Shown piece after piece: positions 8,324 through 16,885 of a DNA stretch of 64,000 bases (position 1 is the first letter of the stretch; every line of letters starts with the position of its first letter). The notes under the pieces were generated by a model, which worked only from the letters and a program-made list of their open reading frames with translations, ran no database searches and was not told where the DNA came from. The position numbers and the translations under genes are program-made. The stretch spans positions 248,001 through 312,000 of the forward strand of contig NZ_FOVI01000001.1 of NCBI RefSeq assembly GCF_900115115.1. The letters are read 5' to 3'. This stretch comes from Paenimyroides ummariense (GTDB lineage Bacteria > Bacteroidota > Bacteroidia > Flavobacteriales > Flavobacteriaceae).

Positions 8324-9733
8324 ATGGCAATGAATTGTATTATTATTTTACTTATTTATGTTTTAGGAGCTGTTGCTACATTGGCATCAAACTCTAAAAA
8401 TGCAGCTAAAATAGCTTTAGTAACCAGTTTAATTAACGCCGTAATTGCTTTAGTTTTAACAGGCGAATATTTAAACGGTAACGATATTTCGTTTACACAA
8501 CAATGGATTTCTAACCCGAATATTTCTTTATCTTTTGTAGTTGACGGATTAAGCTTAACCATGTTATTGCTTACAACATTGTTATTGCCGATTATTATTT
8601 TGGCATCGTTCAACACCTTGTATTCTAAAGCAAACCAGTTGTATTCATTGGTTTTGTTCATGGCATTTGCTATGGCGGGAACCTTTTTAGCACAAGACGG
8701 TTTGGTTTACTATATTTTCTGGGAATTAGCGTTGTTACCAATTTTCTTTATAGGATTGTTATGGGGAAGCGACGAATGGAAAGTACGCAAACGTGTAATG
8801 GTTACGTTTTTTATGTACACTTTTGCAGGATCGTTGTTTATGTTGGCAGCTTTTGCTTACTTATACACATTAACCGGCAGTTTTGCATGGAGCGATCTTT
8901 CTAAAGCAGTGCTATCAACCAAAGAAGCAAATTATATTTTCTTGGCATTTTTCTTAGCTTATGGAATTAAAATTCCGGTTTTTCCATTCCATACATGGCA
9001 GGCAAACACCTATGAGAAATCACCTACAATTGGTACGATGTTACTTTCGGGCATCATGCTTAAAATGGGTGTTTATTCAATTTTACGTTGGCAAATGCCG
9101 ATTGCAGGAAATGTATCAGAAAACATCTTAAAAACGGTTATCATTTTTTGTATCATTGGTATCATCTACGCATCATTAATCGCATTAAGATCTAACAACC
9201 TAAAACGTTTATTGGCATATTCGTCAATGGCGCACGTTGGTTTGGTTGCTGCAGGTGCTTATGTAGGAAACAGCACGGGTTATCAAGGTGCGATTATTCA
9301 AATGGTTGGGCACGGTTTTGTAATGGTTGGTTTGTTTTATCTTGCCGATATCATTTCCAAAAGATACGATACCTACGAAATTAAGGAAATGGGCGGTATT
9401 CGTTCACAAGCTCCTAAATTCACTACCTTCTTTTTAATCATTTTGTTTGCATCAATCGGTTTACCTGGAACTTTCGGATTCATCGGAGAATTTACTTTAT
9501 TGTTCGCATTATCAGAAAAAGAATTGCTGTATGCAGTTTTTGCAGGAACATCAATCATTCTTGGAGCCTATTACATGCTTAAAATGTTTCAGAATGCCGT
9601 TTTAGGAAGCACACAAAACAAGGTTTTTGCCGAAGTAACTACAAAAGAATATTTTGTTTTAGCGGTTATTTGTGTGGTTTTAATTGGTTTGGGAATCTAT
9701 CCGAAATTACTAACCGATTTATTTATTCAATAG
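8324..9733 (+). CDS. nuoM: NADH-quinone oxidoreductase subunit M
   Basis: This antiporter-like proton-pumping subunit has 469 residues from the ATG at 8324, which lies 4 bases after the nuoL stop. A longer reading from a TTG at 8276 would overlap nuoL and adds an unlikely N-terminus. Visible motifs are the helix-5 segment YIFWELALLPIFFIGLLWG with the conserved glutamate, the KIPVFPFHTWQANTYEKSPT segment near residue 220, and LKRLLAYSSMAHVGLVAAG near residue 300. About 14 hydrophobic helices are present. A second in-frame ATG at 8330 is a possible alternative start. Confidence 0.97.
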   Translation: MAMNCIIILLIYVLGAVATLASNSKNAAKIALVTSLINAVIALVLTGEYLNGNDISFTQQWISNPNISLSFVVDGLSLTMLLLTTLLLPIIILASFNTLYSKANQLYSLVLFMAFAMAGTFLAQDGLVYYIFWELALLPIFFIGLLWGSDEWKVRKRVMVTFFMYTFAGSLFMLAAFAYLYTLTGSFAWSDLSKAVLSTKEANYIFLAFFLAYGIKIPVFPFHTWQANTYEKSPTIGTMLLSGIMLKMGVYSILRWQMPIAGNVSENILKTVIIFCIIGIIYASLIALRSNNLKRLLAYSSMAHVGLVAAGAYVGNSTGYQGAIIQMVGHGFVMVGLFYLADIISKRYDTYEIKEMGGIRSQAPKFTTFFLIILFASIGLPGTFGFIGEFTLLFALSEKELLYAVFAGTSIILGAYYMLKMFQNAVLGSTQNKVFAEVTTKEYFVLAVICVVLIGLGIYPKLLTDLFIQ

Positions 9734-9752
9734 AACATAGAAAAATTAAACT

Positions 9753-11126
9753 ATGAGTACATTAATAGCTTTAGCATCTTTAGCGGTTCTTATATTAGTA
9801 TTAGAGATTTTTAACCTGCGCAAAACCATTGTGCCTTTAACTTTGGTGGGTTTATTGGTTGCGTTAGGCTTGAATATATGCGATTTTAATTCGATCGATT
9901 CTTTCTACAACAACATGATTGTGGTAAACAAATCAACGGTTTTATTCAATTCGCTTTTTATTGTTTTAACGTTTTTCATTGTGGCGTTGGGGCAGTCATT
10001 CTACAAGGAACAATATGATAAAATATCAGACTACACCTCTTTAAAGATATTCTTGTTGATTGGCGCTTACTGTATGATTTCGTTCGGAAATCTGGTAATG
10101 TTCTTTTTAGGATTAGAAATTTTATCGATCACCTTATACATTTTAGCAGGAAGCGACAGAACAAACATTAAAAGTAACGAAGCCGGAATGAAGTATTTCT
10201 TAATGGGATCTTTCGCTTCAGGATTTATTTTGTTCGGAATTGCCTTAATCTACGGCGCAACCGCTTCGTTTGATCTAGATCAGATTGTTTTGGCAAGCAC
10301 ACAGTTGGCAATGCCTAAATGGTTCACGGTTGGTTTTACGTTAATGTTGGTTGGTTTATTGTTTAAAATAGCAGCCTTTCCTTTTCATTTCTGGGCTCCA
10401 GATGTTTATCAAGGATCGCCTTTGCTTACTACAACAACCATGAGTACCTTGGCAAAAGTTGCTGCGGTAGCTGCGTTTTACAAATTAAGCGTGGTGTTTT
10501 TCCCTGCAATGCCAACAAACTTTGTCAACTTAATTGCCTTTTTAATTGTTGCCACTTTGATTATTGGTAACATAATGGCATTAAAACAAAACAACATTAA
10601 ACGCCTTATGGCATATTCGGGTATTTCGCATGCCGGTTTTATGTTAATGGCAATTTTGTTGGGGAAAACTGCCGAGCCTTATTTATTCTACTATATGACA
10701 GCTTATGCTATTGCAGGTATTGCGGCATTCAGCGTTATTTTATATGTATGTCAGGATAAAAAAGAAGAATTGGTTATTCATTTCCGTGGATTTGCAAAAC
10801 ACAAACCAGTATTAGCTGTTACATTGTCGTTAGCTTTATTGTCAATGGCGGGAATACCTATTTTAGCAGGATTCTTTGGAAAACTATTCTTGTTTACCGA
10901 GGCTTTAAAACAAGGTTTCTACATCACGGTTATAACAGCGGTAATTACATCAATCATTAGTATTTACTATTACATTAAAGTAATTATTGTAATGTTTACT
11001 TATAAAAATGCCGATGCCAATACGGTTTATCAAAAAAACTTTATGTATTCTGCGGTTGCAGTTGCAGCCATCATTATTAATCTAGTTATCGGATTTTGCC
11101 CATCAATAATAATAGATTTATTTTAA
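9753..11126 (+). CDS. nuoN: NADH-quinone oxidoreductase subunit N
   Basis: This 457-residue subunit is the third antiporter-like proton pump of complex I and the last gene of the operon. Recognisable segments are FFLGLEILSITLYILAGSDR near residue 120 (conserved Glu), FKIAAFPFHFWAPDVYQGSP near residue 205, and NIKRLMAYSGISHAGFMLMA near residue 285. It follows nuoM by 19 bases. A strong hairpin terminator lies 25 bases after its stop codon, which supports it as the operon end. Confidence 0.97.
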   Translation: MSTLIALASLAVLILVLEIFNLRKTIVPLTLVGLLVALGLNICDFNSIDSFYNNMIVVNKSTVLFNSLFIVLTFFIVALGQSFYKEQYDKISDYTSLKIFLLIGAYCMISFGNLVMFFLGLEILSITLYILAGSDRTNIKSNEAGMKYFLMGSFASGFILFGIALIYGATASFDLDQIVLASTQLAMPKWFTVGFTLMLVGLLFKIAAFPFHFWAPDVYQGSPLLTTTTMSTLAKVAAVAAFYKLSVVFFPAMPTNFVNLIAFLIVATLIIGNIMALKQNNIKRLMAYSGISHAGFMLMAILLGKTAEPYLFYYMTAYAIAGIAAFSVILYVCQDKKEELVIHFRGFAKHKPVLAVTLSLALLSMAGIPILAGFFGKLFLFTEALKQGFYITVITAVITSIISIYYYIKVIIVMFTYKNADANTVYQKNFMYSAVAVAAIIINLVIGFCPSIIIDLF

Positions 11127-11150
11127 TTTTAGTTAATTGATTACTTTACT

Positions 11151-11186
11151 AAAGGTTGATTTGAACTTCAAATCAACCTTTTTTCA
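11151..11186 (+). terminator. Rho-independent terminator of the nuo operon
   Basis: A perfect inverted repeat has arms at 11151-11165 and 11167-11181 (AAAGGTTGATTTGAA and its complement) and is followed by a T run. It lies 25 bases after nuoN. Confidence 0.85.
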
Positions 11187-11231
11187 TATCTTTAAAGTTA
11201 GAATAAGGTAAAAAATAATTTGCTTACTTTC

Positions 11232-11263
11232 AGACCTCACAGGTTTTAAAAACCTGTGAGTCT
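11232..11263. repeat. Intergenic palindrome, CTCACAGGTTT family
   Basis: The near-perfect palindrome reads AGACCTCACAGGTTTT, then AAAAACCTGTGAGTCT, with one base missing from the right arm. The same core (TCACAGGTTTTTAAAACCTGTGA) occurs at 47483-47505, so this is a dispersed intergenic element and not a gene-specific operator. Confidence 0.7.
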
Positions 11264-11314
11264 TGACGAAAGATATAAAGTTAAATTTGTGTTGTGCTCT
11301 GAATTATTTAAACT

Positions 11315-12499
11315 ATGAAAGCTCCCGAAAGATATCAGCCTGAAAACAACCAATCTTTTTCAAGTTATTGGAAACCTACCAACGATAATTTACTCCCAAA
11401 ATTGCTTCCAACGGTTTCTTTGGAAGAAAGCGAACAGCTGATTCCATTGTATTTTCAGGTTGATGAATTGGGCGATACCGTTGCAAAAGAATATTTCAGC
11501 AACAAACAGTTTGGCGAAGCTATTGGAATGTTGCATCGCGATTTTTCTAAGTATCCTTCCAACAAAGAAAAACTTTCGGAAACTGCGCAAGAACTTTTTA
11601 AACAACTGACCGATATTCCAGCTTGGGTAAATTTCGATTTGATTAATCTGGCGGCGACATACTGTAACCGATGCGGTACATCGGCATTATCGGTTTTGCG
11701 CAACTATTGTTTAATGGGCGGCTATGAATCATCGGCAATTAACAAACCGCTTATTTTTACGCAGGCTTTGCACAAAGGTGCTGTAAAACGTTTGGCGGAC
11801 ACGGTTGATTTCTGGATGAATGTTACAACGGTAAACGGATTAAAACCACAGCAAAAAGGGATTTATTCGATATTAACCACCCGACTGATTCATTCATACT
11901 CTCGTTTACAGATTGAAAAATCGACCGATTGGAAACCGGAACTTTGGGGCAGACCGATTAATCTGTGGGATATGCTGGCTACCAATTTAGGTTTTTCGAT
12001 CGCTTTTATGGACGGATTATCGAAATTAAAACTCCCACCGACAAATGAAGAACTTACCGCTGTTTTACACCTTTGGAAATATGTTGGTTATCTTTTAGGT
12101 ATTCCGTTGGAATTATTGCCTGATACAGGCGATGAAGCTGCAAAACAATTGTATTTGTGGAGCAAAACCCAAAAAGGCATCGATCAGGATTCTAAAGATT
12201 TGGCTTATGCGTTGTACGAAGAACCCAAAATGGTTTCGTTTACCAACAATTCATTCATGAAATGGTTTGTACAAAAGACGAATGTAGGATATAACGAAGT
12301 TTTATTGGGAGCCGAAAGTAGATCTGCATTGGGTCTTCCCTACTCTAAAGGTAAATATTGGATTTTATTGTTGAATAACATTAACCAATACTTCGATAAA
12401 AAAGCGAAAAGCAATTCCAAATCATATATAAAAGTTGCTTTAAAAGGAAGAAAACAACAAGAAGACGTTTGGGATTTGTATCGAAAGGAAAAGAGATAA
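11315..12499 (+). CDS. MpaB/latex-clearing-protein-like oxygenase (DUF2236 family)
   Basis: This 394-residue protein resembles the DUF2236 family, which includes the rubber oxygenase Lcp and fungal MpaB; members studied bind b-type haem in an all-helical fold. Consistent features are the LPKLLP and GEAIGMLHRDF regions at the N-terminus, the long helical core with ALHKGAVKRLADTVDFWMNV near residue 150, and the IHSYSR and WKYVGYLLGIPLELLPDT segments (residues about 188 and 251), where a histidine and basic residues would contact haem. No signal peptide is seen, so a cytoplasmic enzyme is likely. The substrate is unknown. It stands alone: upstream is the nuo terminator, downstream a convergent gene 2 bases away. 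Confidence 0.75.
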   Translation: MKAPERYQPENNQSFSSYWKPTNDNLLPKLLPTVSLEESEQLIPLYFQVDELGDTVAKEYFSNKQFGEAIGMLHRDFSKYPSNKEKLSETAQELFKQLTDIPAWVNFDLINLAATYCNRCGTSALSVLRNYCLMGGYESSAINKPLIFTQALHKGAVKRLADTVDFWMNVTTVNGLKPQQKGIYSILTTRLIHSYSRLQIEKSTDWKPELWGRPINLWDMLATNLGFSIAFMDGLSKLKLPPTNEELTAVLHLWKYVGYLLGIPLELLPDTGDEAAKQLYLWSKTQKGIDQDSKDLAYALYEEPKMVSFTNNSFMKWFVQKTNVGYNEVLLGAESRSALGLPYSKGKYWILLLNNINQYFDKKAKSNSKSYIKVALKGRKQQEDVWDLYRKEKR

Positions 12500-12501
12500 G
12501 T

Positions 12502-13038
12502 TTAATATTTTATCTTTTCGTCTTTATTATATTTCTTATCAAGATCATATAAAATTCTATCTGCAAGAATAAAATCAATTTGCTTATGATTGCAAACTTC
12601 TCTTAACTTTTCTAAATATCCCAAGTATAATTCTATTTGAATATCTATCGAAGAAAAATATTTTGGCATAATCTTTCCATAAATCAAACGATAAACTCTT
12701 TGATCAATGATCTGATAAATGTTAGGGTTTTTAAATCTTAAAATAGTTGAAGCCATCGCTAATTGTACGCCTTTCGTAGATAACAGATTTCTTAAAATTT
12801 TTTCTGTTAAGTCAGCATTTAAAATCAAATCATGCTTATCAACTTGATTTAAAAGCAATAATGTACTTTTGTCTAACTGTGAGTAACGATTAACTTTCCA
12901 GAGAACAATCTGATTAATTATACTTTGATCGAAATCAACATTAATATTGTCTAAAATCGATGTTAATTCTGGCTGAAATTTATAATCATCATTTGATAGT
13001 TCTTGTTCTGTTAAGTTTAAATCATAAACTGTTTTCAT
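12502..13038 (-). CDS. Hypothetical protein with a helix-hairpin-helix glycosylase-like segment
   Basis: I do not recognise this 178-residue protein as a named family. Residues about 85-120 (a KGVQLAMASTILRF segment followed by PNIYQIIDQRVYRLIYG) resemble the region of HhH-GPD DNA glycosylases in which a G-x-A-S helix is followed by an aspartate-centred turn (IDxRV). The rest is helical and rich in Lys, Asn and Ile, with no signal peptide or membrane segment. It converges with the upstream oxygenase (2-base gap) and ends a run of minus-strand genes. Its base composition is more AT-rich than its neighbours. DNA repair or nucleic-acid binding is only a guess. Confidence 0.6.
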   Translation of the reverse strand: MKTVYDLNLTEQELSNDDYKFQPELTSILDNINVDFDQSIINQIVLWKVNRYSQLDKSTLLLLNQVDKHDLILNADLTEKILRNLLSTKGVQLAMASTILRFKNPNIYQIIDQRVYRLIYGKIMPKYFSSIDIQIELYLGYLEKLREVCNHKQIDFILADRILYDLDKKYNKDEKIKY

Positions 13039-13051
13039 TAAAATATATCGT

Positions 13052-13078
13052 TAAAAAAGATGCTTTTCAGCATCTTTT
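13052..13078 (-). terminator. Terminator of the PorT-like gene pair
   Basis: A hairpin AAAAGATGC / GCATCTTTT with a 6-base loop is followed on the minus strand by a T run. It lies immediately downstream of the outer-membrane gene that ends at 13077. Confidence 0.7.
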
Positions 13079-13655
13079 ATTTATTAAACTTATAGGTTAA
13101 ACCAACTTGGAAAACACTGTTGTAGTTAAGTCCTGAAAAGAAAAGAAACCAATCTTGATCATTAACAACATCAGCAACACCAGCTTTGTACCTTCCTTCA
13201 ACCGACAAATTATCAGTAATATCATATCCCAAACCAACGTTAAGTGATAAATCTCCTCTGTTATTGTTATACTTACTTTCTGTTAACAACAATTCTAACG
13301 ATGGCCCCACTTGCAAAAAGAACGATTTCAAGTTAAATTTATTCATAACGGTTAATCCTAAATAATTTAAAGGAATATCGGCTCTGCCTCCATTTGTTTC
13401 AGGAAAATATTTCGAACTTAAATAAACATCATTTGCTCCCTGCATAGAAAAATTCAATTCGGGCTGTAAAGAATAAAACTTTGTAAACTTAATGTTTCCA
13501 AATGCACCAACATAAAAACCCGGTTTAGCCGAAGCATCAACATCTTCAATGGTAGAAATATTCAAACCGGCTCTTAAACCCGTTCTAAATTCTGTTTGCG
13601 CTTGGGCAGCAGTAAAACCAAATACCATCAACCCTAAAAAAACAACTTTACGCAT
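13077..13655 (-). CDS. PorT-like outer-membrane beta-barrel protein
   Basis: This 192-residue protein has a signal peptide ending in AAQAQ, followed by FRTGLRAGLNIST and then alternating-hydrophobicity strands typical of a small eight-stranded barrel (PorT/OMP_b-brl_2 type). The last residues, FQVGLTYKFNK, match a C-terminal membrane strand ending close to an aromatic residue. The protein is probably in the outer membrane. It lies 6 bases downstream of a close paralogue in the same direction, so the two are probably a recent tandem duplicate expressed together. A specific function is unknown. Confidence 0.85.
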   Translation of the reverse strand: MRKVVFLGLMVFGFTAAQAQTEFRTGLRAGLNISTIEDVDASAKPGFYVGAFGNIKFTKFYSLQPELNFSMQGANDVYLSSKYFPETNGGRADIPLNYLGLTVMNKFNLKSFFLQVGPSLELLLTESKYNNNRGDLSLNVGLGYDITDNLSVEGRYKAGVADVVNDQDWFLFFSGLNYNSVFQVGLTYKFNK

Positions 13656-13661
13656 GATCTT

Positions 13662-14294
13662 CTACTTAAATGTATAGGTTAAGCCAACCATAAACGAACG
13701 GTTTAAATTAGCTGAATAATTTGAATAATAACTTGCGTTAGAATAAATAGGCTCAATAATTCCCTGACGCATACGTGCTTCAATGCCAAAATTTTCGGTA
13801 ATGCTGTACCCTAATCCAAAGTTAAAAGTTAAATCAACTCCGTTATTATGTGAATACAAAGGCTCATAATAATTACCTCCTGTGGTATTATAACTATTGG
13901 TTGCTGTGTGTTCTGACACCAAAATATCAAGCCCGGGACCCACATGCATACTGAATTTATCAAAATTAAACTTGTTGATAAGGTTTAAAGACAAATAATC
14001 TAAAGGCACACTGCCTTGTCTTCCTTGAACATATTGGTAGCTATTATCATCATATCGGTAAGACTGAATATTATCAACCCCTTGGCGTAAATACATCATC
14101 TCAAACTGCATATTGTAAACACGCGTTAATTTTAAATTTCCGTATAACCCCACATAAAAATTGTTTCTATACTCACCACCCATTCCTGTAACGGTAGAGG
14201 CAGAATAGCCCGCTTTAACTCCTGGTTTAAAAGAAACTTGCGCATTTGCCGATCCAAAAGCACAAACTGCCAAAAGCATTATAACTTTTTTCAT
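13662..14294 (-). CDS. PorT-like outer-membrane beta-barrel protein
   Basis: This 210-residue protein begins with a signal peptide (MKKVIMLLAVCAFGSANAQ), then SFKPGVKAGYSAST, the same N-terminal motif as its neighbour at 13077-13655. Several amphipathic strands follow, and it ends with FMVGLTYTFK, a typical last barrel strand. Compared with its paralogue it has a longer Tyr- and Asn-rich loop region near residues 125-150. It is first in the two-gene unit. It is divergent from the monooxygenase at 14437 across about 140 AT-rich bases. Function beyond an outer-membrane location is unknown. Confidence 0.85.
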   Translation of the reverse strand: MKKVIMLLAVCAFGSANAQVSFKPGVKAGYSASTVTGMGGEYRNNFYVGLYGNLKLTRVYNMQFEMMYLRQGVDNIQSYRYDDNSYQYVQGRQGSVPLDYLSLNLINKFNFDKFSMHVGPGLDILVSEHTATNSYNTTGGNYYEPLYSHNNGVDLTFNFGLGYSITENFGIEARMRQGIIEPIYSNASYYSNYSANLNRSFMVGLTYTFK

Positions 14295-14436
14295 AAGTAG
14301 TATTTTAAATGTATGTTAATAAATGTTTATGAGCCGAATATACTATTTTCTTTTCATATAACAACAAAGAAACTTCTTGTACTACATTAAGCAGAAACCA
14401 TAACTATTTTACGAACTTTACTAAAAATTAGAAAAT

Positions 14437-15471
14437 ATGGAATTAGGAATATCGATGTTTGGCGATTTAAGGTTCAATCCGCAAACGCAACAACGCAAAG
14501 CACCTCATCAACGGTTTACCGAAATGCTGGAACAGGTTAAACTGGCAGACGAAGTTGGTTTAGATGTTTTTGAAATGGGCGAACACCACCGTGCAGACTA
14601 CAGCGTAACGAATCCGCAGTTGTTTTTAAGTGCAGCAGCGGCAGTTACAAAAAATATAAAATTAGGATCGGCAGTAACGGTTTTAAGTTCGAGTGATCCC
14701 GTGCGTTTGTTCGAAGATTTCAGTATGCTGGATCAACTATCTAAAGGTAGAACGCACATTATGGCGGGTCGCGGCAGTTTTATAGAATCGTTTCCGCTTT
14801 TTGGATTTAGTTTAGATGATTACGATGCGTTGTTTGAAGACAAGCTGATGCTTTTATTAGATTTGATTAATAAAAACGGTACAGACATTAACTGGAACGG
14901 ACGTTTGACTCAAAACCTGAAAAATGTAGATCTGTATCCAAAACCATTTCAGGACAAATTACCTGTTTGGATTGCGGTTGGTGGTACACCAGCATCGGTT
15001 CTTCGTGCAGCCCGATTGGGATTACCGATCATGTTTGCTATTATTGGCGGAATGCCTATTAACTTTAAACCTTTGGTTGATTATTATAAAGAGAATTATT
15101 TGGCGGCAGGTCACGATGCAGCAAAAATGCAATTGGGTATTAATTCACACACTTTTGTTGGGGCTAACAGCAATATTAAAGACGAATATTTTCCGTTTTA
15201 TGCCGCACAGATGGATCATATAGGGAAAGATCGCGGTTGGGCGCCGTTTAGCAAGGACGTATTTTTAAACACAACCCGACCAGAAGGTGCTTATTTTATG
15301 GACGAACCAAATGCGGTGATCGATAAAATTCTGCAACAACACGAATGGTTTGGTCATACCCGTTTTGTAGGACAGATGGATGTTGGCGATCCTGATCACC
15401 ACATGCTTATGAAATCAATTGAATTGTTTGGAACTAAAGTAGCTCCGGAAGTTAGAAAGGCTTTGAAATAA
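14437..15471 (+). CDS. LLM-class flavin-dependent oxidoreductase
   Basis: This 344-residue protein is a luciferase-like monooxygenase with a TIM-barrel fold, expected to use FMNH2 from a separate reductase. The start MELGISMFGDLRF, the GLDVFEMGEHHRADY segment near residue 42, and KLGSAVTVLSSSDPVRLFEDFSMLDQLSKGR near residue 77, which the family uses around the flavin, are all present. The C-terminal part has FGHTRFVGQMDVGDP. The substrate is unknown. It is a single-gene unit with its own terminator just downstream. Confidence 0.9.
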   Translation: MELGISMFGDLRFNPQTQQRKAPHQRFTEMLEQVKLADEVGLDVFEMGEHHRADYSVTNPQLFLSAAAAVTKNIKLGSAVTVLSSSDPVRLFEDFSMLDQLSKGRTHIMAGRGSFIESFPLFGFSLDDYDALFEDKLMLLLDLINKNGTDINWNGRLTQNLKNVDLYPKPFQDKLPVWIAVGGTPASVLRAARLGLPIMFAIIGGMPINFKPLVDYYKENYLAAGHDAAKMQLGINSHTFVGANSNIKDEYFPFYAAQMDHIGKDRGWAPFSKDVFLNTTRPEGAYFMDEPNAVIDKILQQHEWFGHTRFVGQMDVGDPDHHMLMKSIELFGTKVAPEVRKALK

Positions 15472-15473
15472 AG

Positions 15474-15515
15474 AAATCGCTACTAATGTTGTTTCATTAG
15501 TAGTGATTTTTTAAT
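15474..15515 (+). terminator. Terminator of the LLM monooxygenase gene
   Basis: The hairpin AAATCGCTACTAATG / CATTAGTAGTGATTT has one G-U pair and a 6-base loop and is followed by a T run. It begins 3 bases after the stop codon. Confidence 0.85.
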
Positions 15516-15585
15516 ACAGCTATTTACTTTGTAGACTAACTACCAAAGCAAAGAATTCGTACGGTAGCGGAGAATTTTATTTATT

Positions 15586-15936
15586 TTAATCGAAAAACCA
15601 ATTCAAATATCCATTTACATCAACTTTTATACTACAAATATATATTAGTAGTAATACTATAAAATATATAAAGAAATTTTTAGAAAACAATAACTTTCTC
15701 ATTACTATTAAATAGATTAATCCAATTATTCCTAAGCTAAATAGAACTATTATTCCAAATGAGAAAAAATAATAAGTTATATTATAAAAAAATTCATTCA
15801 TGGCTTGAGTTGAATCTATATAATAAATCTCATTAGCTCCATATTTATAAATTGCTGTAGATATAAAAAAGTATATCAAAACAAACCCTATTGTAGGAAT
15901 CATTATTAAACTATTCCATATTCTTTTTTCTCCCAT
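15586..15936 (-). CDS. Small hypothetical membrane protein
   Basis: This 116-residue protein has three or four hydrophobic segments (residues about 9-27, 49-77 and 86-103) separated by short Lys- and Asn-rich loops. I do not recognise the family. The DNA is markedly AT-rich compared with the genes upstream. It lies 3 bases after the preceding gene and is the last member of the minus-strand run that includes lemA, so it is probably co-transcribed with it. Confidence 0.6.
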   Translation of the reverse strand: MGEKRIWNSLIMIPTIGFVLIYFFISTAIYKYGANEIYYIDSTQAMNEFFYNITYYFFSFGIIVLFSLGIIGLIYLIVMRKLLFSKNFFIYFIVLLLIYICSIKVDVNGYLNWFFD

Positions 15937-15939
15937 AAA

Positions 15940-16308
15940 TCAACTCTTCTTCCTTAACTTTTGTAGCGAATTATTCTTATCACCAATAAAACCGCTCATT
16001 TCGTTGAAATTTAATGCGGAATAAATCAAACAGATAATAAACAAGCCAATTAAAATAAACAATACTTTTAAACTGCTTACGCCCGATGCAAAAAACAGCA
16101 TAGACAATACAAAGCCTGCCAACCAAGTAATACCAATGGGCAAAGCAAACAAAGTGCCCATTTTTTCAGCAAAAACCCGCAGGCCAATTGCTTTTAGAAA
16201 TGTATCTACCAGATAAATAACAATTGCCAACGGAATGATTCCAAAGGCGACTATAAAGACCAATATGCCCGGTTCGGATTCTAAATATCTTAAAAAATCA
16301 ACAATCAT
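15940..16308 (-). CDS. Hypothetical membrane protein downstream of lemA
   Basis: From the ATG at 16308 this gives 122 residues beginning MIVDFLRYLESEPGIL, with about three transmembrane helices followed by a charged, Lys-rich tail (SLQKLRKKS). A longer reading starting at 16395 runs into lemA and is unlikely. The start is 4 bases after the lemA stop. The family is not recognised. Small membrane proteins often accompany lemA in this type of cluster, but that alone does not give a function. Confidence 0.65.
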   Translation of the reverse strand: MIVDFLRYLESEPGILVFIVAFGIIPLAIVIYLVDTFLKAIGLRVFAEKMGTLFALPIGITWLAGFVLSMLFFASGVSSLKVLFILIGLFIICLIYSALNFNEMSGFIGDKNNSLQKLRKKS

Positions 16309-16312
16309 TATG

Positions 16313-16873
16313 TTAGAATTTAATGCCGTTATACACTTTTTCCTGCTCGGTAATCTGTAAAAAATTACGCTTGTTGTAACGCAGTATTCCTGCAAAAATT
16401 ACGTTAGGAAATTCCTGAATTCCGGTATTGTACAAAGCTACCGTTTCGTTAAAAAGTTCACGCCGGTCGGCAATCGCATCTTCTATTCCCGAAACGCGGT
16501 TTTGTAAATTGTTAAACGCTTGACTTGACTGCAATTCGGGATAATTCTCACTTACCGCAAAAACCGTTTTCAATACACCTGCCGTTTCGTTAGCAATAGC
16601 AACTTTATCATCGCTGTTTGCTGCATTCAGAAAATCGGTACGCAGTTTTGTCAGTTTTTCTAAAACCGATTGTTCAAAACCGGTGTGCTGTTTCACAACT
16701 TCGATAAGATTCGGTATTTCATCGGCACGCTGCTTCAACAACACATCGATATTCGCAAAAGCCTTGTCGGCATTATTGTTTAAAAAAACCAAGCGGTTGT
16801 AAATGGCAATTGCACCGCCCACTAAAGCAACCACTAGAACTACAACAATTAAAAGTGCCAATAAATTTTCCAT
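16313..16873 (-). CDS. lemA: LemA family protein
   Basis: This 186-residue protein has one N-terminal transmembrane helix (residues about 4-25) and then a periplasmic or cytoplasmic coiled-coil domain. The diagnostic LemA stretch is visible: YNRLVFLNNNADKAFANIDV, LKQRADEIPNLIEVVKQHTG, LQNRVSGIEDAIADRRELFN and a VALYNTGIQEFPNVI ending. LemA function is not established. The gene lies 12 bases after the GIDE-like membrane protein, a frequent partner in bacteria. Confidence 0.95.
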   Translation of the reverse strand: MENLLALLIVVVLVVALVGGAIAIYNRLVFLNNNADKAFANIDVLLKQRADEIPNLIEVVKQHTGFEQSVLEKLTKLRTDFLNAANSDDKVAIANETAGVLKTVFAVSENYPELQSSQAFNNLQNRVSGIEDAIADRRELFNETVALYNTGIQEFPNVIFAGILRYNKRNFLQITEQEKVYNGIKF

Positions 16874-16885
16874 AATTTTTTTTAT

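Noticed and set aside
13077..14294. Two PorT-like barrels as part of the type IX secretion machinery
   Set aside because: They resemble the general small-barrel family; no other secretion genes are adjacent, so no machinery role is claimed.
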